DNA of 7,954 bases. Origin: Candidatus Delongbacteria bacterium (GTDB taxonomy: Bacteria > Bacteroidota > Bacteroidia > Bacteroidales > ML635J-15). Under the pieces are notes generated by a model. The model was not told the origin of the DNA. It saw only the letters and a program-made list of their open reading frames with translations, and searched no databases. The stretch spans positions 1 through 7,954 of the forward strand of contig JAQIDD010000354.1 of NCBI GenBank assembly GCA_027858215.1, written 5' to 3'. Made by a program: the position numbers and the translations under genes. Positions 5,751 to 7,954 of this stretch are shown here, piece by piece. Each line of letters opens with the position of its first letter. Position 1 is the stretch's first letter.

Positions 5751-7133
5751 TTATTCAGTGTACTTCAACATTTTCAAACGGCGGGGGTACTTTTTGACAT
5801 ACTGCCTGATGATCATCTGCACATCCCTGTTGTCAGGGTAATGTTTGATGCAATCGAGCAACTCCTCCCTCCTGTTGGCAAGCACCTTAAGGATATAGCC
5901 GTGACCGGTATATTTCCCGTTTTGCAATTGCACCACAGCGAGTTCTTTTTCGTTCCGCCCTTTTTCCACAATCAGCATGCTGGAAGTAGCAATGCTGTAT
6001 TTTTTCAGCAATGTTTCCACACGGCTATTGTAAATGTCTGCCGGCTCTTCACCAACACAAGCCCCGTTGCATTCTCCCAACGCATACCCAAAGCATGCCC
6101 CCGCTGATTCGTACAAGCCGCACAATTTCTGACATAATTGGTGTGCCTCTGCCCATTGGAAAAGCCGCTGTCTGGCCGTTTTTTTCGATGAAAAACACAA
6201 CACGGGTGACTTATTGACATCGTCATTGCGCTCAATGCGCATTTGCAGGTATCCATTATCATCCTCAAACACATACAGGCCATACCGGCTCACTGCCCGA
6301 CGCTGGGCCCGGTTAAACCTTGGTTTGTGCTTTTTGATTTCATGCGATTCCTGCAACAAAGCCACAAGCTCACTGCCGGTGGTTTCAAAATCCACATCGG
6401 CAATCAGTGATTTCATTTCCACTGCCCTGTCGGTGGTTTCATTGTTCAAATGCGTCATCACACGTTTATAAATGTTGTTGCTTTTGCCGATATAGAGCAG
6501 CTTGTGATGTTCATCGTAAAAATAATACACCCCCGTTTCTTCAGGCAGTGACCTGATTTTTTCAGGTTTCAATCCGGAGTGCAGGCCGCGGAACCCCGTG
6601 ACTTTTGTGTAACGGCTGCCATTCTCCATCATGTCCTTTTGTTTCAGCCATGCAAATAATTCCACCGTAGCAAGGGCATCCCCGGCAGCACGGTGCCTGT
6701 TTTTAATGCGTATTTTCAGGTGTTTGCACACATTGCCGAGGTTGTGAGATGTGAGCGCCGGCAGCATTTTACGGGACAATTTTACCGTATCAATGGTATC
6801 GCGTTTGAAATTGTAGCCCAGCCGCTTGTATTCATGCCGGATGAAATTATAATCAAAATTGACGTTGTGCCCCACGACAATGCGTTGCTCTGTGATTTCA
6901 ATGATCTTTTTTGCAATTTCATAAAAACACGGGGCATCTTCCACCATCAGGTTGCTGATGCCGGTAAGGGCTGTGATGCGTTCAGGAATACGGCATTCCG
7001 GGTTGACAAGGCTTTCAAAACTATCGATGATCTTATCGCCATCAAAAATAAACACAGCAATGTCAGTGATTTTATCGCGGCGCGGGCTGACACCGGTAGT
7101 TTCCACATCCAAAACAGCGTACTCTGTGCTCAC
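5751..7133 (-). CDS. DEDDh exonuclease fused to GIY-YIG nuclease with UvrC-like Cys motif
   Basis: A 460-residue two-nuclease protein. Residues about 1-165 are a DnaQ/Pol III epsilon-like 3'-5' exonuclease with the full DEDDh set: D9 and E11 in D-V-E-T-T-G, D94 in H-N-V-N-F-D, and H147 with D152 in H-R-A-A-G-D. Residues about 198-275 are a UvrC/Cho-like GIY-YIG domain: G-V-Y at 201-203, Y-I-G at 214-216, R224, and E262 in the place of the UvrC catalytic Glu, ending K-P-R-F-N. A Cys cluster follows (C338-x8-C347-x7-C355-x3-C359, plus C334), matching the 4Fe-4S region of UvrC. No UvrC RNase H-like or HhH domain is present, so it resembles Cho with its own exonuclease. DNA repair is the likely role (inference). 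The start is GTG: an in-frame TAA lies two codons upstream and the domain begins at residue 5. It overlaps the zinc-ribbon stop by 4 nt, implying translational coupling. Confidence 0.9.
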   Translation of the reverse strand: MSTEYAVLDVETTGVSPRRDKITDIAVFIFDGDKIIDSFESLVNPECRIPERITALTGISNLMVEDAPCFYEIAKKIIEITEQRIVVGHNVNFDYNFIRHEYKRLGYNFKRDTIDTVKLSRKMLPALTSHNLGNVCKHLKIRIKNRHRAAGDALATVELFAWLKQKDMMENGSRYTKVTGFRGLHSGLKPEKIRSLPEETGVYYFYDEHHKLLYIGKSNNIYKRVMTHLNNETTDRAVEMKSLIADVDFETTGSELVALLQESHEIKKHKPRFNRAQRRAVSRYGLYVFEDDNGYLQMRIERNDDVNKSPVLCFSSKKTARQRLFQWAEAHQLCQKLCGLYESAGACFGYALGECNGACVGEEPADIYNSRVETLLKKYSIATSSMLIVEKGRNEKELAVVQLQNGKYTGHGYILKVLANRREELLDCIKHYPDNRDVQMIIRQYVKKYPRRLKMLKYTE

Positions 7134-7459
7134 TTTTTATCCGGGTTATCAGGTTCTTTTTTATCAGGCAATTCCACAGACACAAATGCCGGACGGCGCA
7201 TAAAAATAACCGTGGTTGCTCCGGCAATGCCACCGGCCATGCCACCATTCAAACCAGGGTAATTAAGAGACTGCAAGACAAGCTGAACGACAAGCAGCAT
7301 CACGGTCACCCCGAGGACAAGCAAAAAAATATTTTTCCATTTGTACCTTACCCTTACCCAGGCACCACAATTCACACAATACTGGTCGGGCAATCCACGC
7401 CGCTTTACGAAAGGACGTTTAAGCAAATTACCCTTATGATGACAATTCGGACATTCCAT
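7130..7459 (-). CDS. Zinc-ribbon membrane protein of unknown function
   Basis: A 109-residue protein that I do not recognise as a named family. It starts at once with a zinc-ribbon: C3-P-N-C6, then a 21-residue basic loop, then C28-V-N-C31. Two hydrophobic segments follow, about 43-63 and a Gly-rich one at 70-87, likely forming a membrane hairpin. The tail is charged and ends in Asp/Lys/Pro. Both termini would lie on the same side, probably cytoplasmic given the basic residues flanking TM1 (inference). Its stop codon overlaps the GTG start of the exonuclease/GIY-YIG gene (GTGA), so the two are cotranscribed and probably coupled. That does not by itself show a shared function. The ATG at 7459 is fixed by the ribbon motif and by a strong promoter ending 4 nt upstream. 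Confidence 0.85.
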   Translation of the reverse strand: MECPNCHHKGNLLKRPFVKRRGLPDQYCVNCGAWVRVRYKWKNIFLLVLGVTVMLLVVQLVLQSLNYPGLNGGMAGGIAGATTVIFMRRPAFVSVELPDKKEPDNPDKK

Positions 7460-7463
7460 GCCA

Positions 7464-7494
7464 CAAAAATAACATTAATTTCATCGGCAGCAAA
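7464..7494 (-). promoter_or_regulatory. Bacteroidota-type promoter for the zinc-ribbon operon
   Basis: Read on the minus strand, TTTG (7494-7491) is followed after 19 nt by TATTTTTG (7471-7464), an exact -33/-7 pair. The box ends 4 nt before the ATG at 7459, the same distance as in the promoter at 3377-3408. Transcription should start at or next to the A of ATG. This promoter would drive the zinc-ribbon, exonuclease/GIY-YIG and probably GT4 genes. Confidence 0.75.
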
Positions 7495-7514
7495 AAAACG
7501 TATGGGCTATTGGG

Positions 7515-7558
7515 GAGGTAAAGTAAATCAACTCATTTACATTTTTTTACCTTACCTC
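7515..7558. repeat. Inverted repeat with alternative inner hairpin
   Basis: Thirteen-nt arms GAGGTAAAGTAAA (7515-7527) and TTTACCTTACCTC (7546-7558) pair with one mismatch, which is a G-U pair in one strand's RNA. A competing perfect 6-bp hairpin, GTAAAT-CAACTC-ATTTAC (7523-7540), is followed on the plus strand by seven T's (7542-7548). The element sits between the stop of the rightmost gene and the promoter of the zinc-ribbon operon. It could be an operator, a terminator for the upstream gene, or a block to antisense transcription. Confidence 0.5.
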
Positions 7559-7620
7559 TTTATTTTCACTCAACTATATTAAATATTGCGGGTAAAAAGC
7601 ATGGTGGAACAAGTGTCATC

Positions 7621-7954
7621 TTATTTAATTTTTTTTCTCATTTTCAGCTTTTTCTTAAAATAACCTCTTTTACTGTACCCCTTTTTTATGTAACCCTTTT
7701 TCCTGTACATAAGTTCATCTTCTTCAAGCAATAAAAAAATCACTTCAAGCTCATTCATTTTTTTAAACGGGGGCCGTTGCTCGTTGATCAAAGCATACTG
7801 TTCCCTTTTTTTAAACCAATGGAGCAGGTTGTTTACTATTTTAAAAAAATCAAACCTTACGCCCGGAGACAATTCAATTTCTTCAGGGGGCTTATACGGA
7901 TTAACCGGCAGGCTGTTTATCCACTGCTGAAACAGTTTTGCTCTTGGTGAAGGG
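7621..7954 (-). CDS. 3' part of an unrecognised gene with Lys-rich repeat tail
   Basis: The frame is open from the window's right edge to a TAA at 7621, about 111 codons, so the gene is partial and its start lies outside. An in-frame TTG at 7872 has no reason to be the start, because the reading continues protein-like upstream of it (for example W-I-N-S-L-P-V-N-P-Y-K-P-P-E-E). The visible part has Phe/Trp-containing helices, an acidic hydrophobic stretch (E-V-I-F-L-L-L-E-E-D-E), then a very basic C-terminus. That tail has three 5-residue repeats of the form K-K/R-G-Y-x, encoded by a 15-nt tandem repeat at 7657-7701, followed by a Lys/Arg-rich end. I do not recognise the family. The basic tail could bind nucleic acid or acidic polymers (inference). 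It is on the same strand as the zinc-ribbon operon but 161 nt away with a promoter between, so probably a separate unit. Confidence 0.6.
   Translation of the reverse strand, partial: PSPRAKLFQQWINSLPVNPYKPPEEIELSPGVRFDFFKIVNNLLHWFKKREQYALINEQRPPFKKMNELEVIFLLLEEDELMYRKKGYIKKGYSKRGYFKKKLKMRKKIK
7657..7701 (-). repeat. Three tandem 15-nt coding repeats (KKGYx)
   Basis: Codons read K-K-G-Y-I, K-K-G-Y-S, K-R-G-Y-F on the minus strand. The first two units are nearly identical at DNA level (AAAAAGGGTTAC against AAAAAGGGGTAC). The third has diverged. A unit length of exactly five codons means expansion or loss would keep the frame. Confidence 0.75.

Noticed and set aside
6693..7262. 189-codon plus-strand open frame
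   Set aside because: It lies antisense to the exonuclease domain and zinc-ribbon gene, whose minus-strand frames have clear catalytic and metal-binding motifs.
7870..7872. TTG as the start of an 83-residue protein
   Set aside because: The frame stays open and protein-like to the window edge, so the start is outside the window.
1..7954. tRNA, rRNA, CRISPR array, toxin-antitoxin or phage-defence cassette
   Set aside because: No cloverleaf, spaced repeat array, or recognisable toxin, restriction or defence domain was seen on either strand.

Overview
The window looks like a chromosomal segment of a member of the Bacteroidota. Three things suggest this. Two promoters match the Bacteroidota consensus exactly (TTTG, 19-20 nt, TAnnTTTG). 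No clear Shine-Dalgarno sequences are seen before the genes I checked. The DNA is moderately AT-rich with very AT-rich gaps. I see no tRNA, rRNA, CRISPR array or complete insertion sequence. Genus-level assignment is not possible from this sequence alone.

Layout, left to right. Positions 1-104 form a long imperfect inverted repeat (REP-like or MITE-like). A DacB/PBP4-type D-Ala-D-Ala carboxypeptidase follows on the minus strand (142-1551), then a 270-nt AT-rich gap. Next is a divergent pair: a minus-strand radical SAM protein with an N-terminal SPASM/twitch-like cysteine domain (1822-3327) and a plus-strand DXD-motif glycosyltransferase (3413-4216). A 329-nt convergent gap (4217-4545) holds a perfect 14-bp palindrome and a protein-like open frame that may be a gene relic. 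A minus-strand cluster reads leftward from 7459: a zinc-ribbon two-TM protein (7130-7459), an exonuclease/GIY-YIG fusion with a UvrC-type cysteine motif (5751-7133, GTG start, 4-nt overlap), and a GT4 glycosyltransferase (4546-5709, 41 nt further on). At the right edge is the 3' part of an unrecognised gene (7621-7954) ending in a lysine-rich tail with three 5-residue tandem repeats.

Functionally the window mixes cell-envelope work (peptidoglycan trimming, two glycosyltransferases) with a DNA-repair-like nuclease and an uncharacterised radical SAM enzyme. No complete known biosynthetic cluster is visible. The most distinctive signals are two promoters placed so close to their start codons that the mRNAs should be leaderless or nearly so, the end-of-gene palindrome at 1-104, and the architectures of the radical SAM and exonuclease/GIY-YIG proteins.
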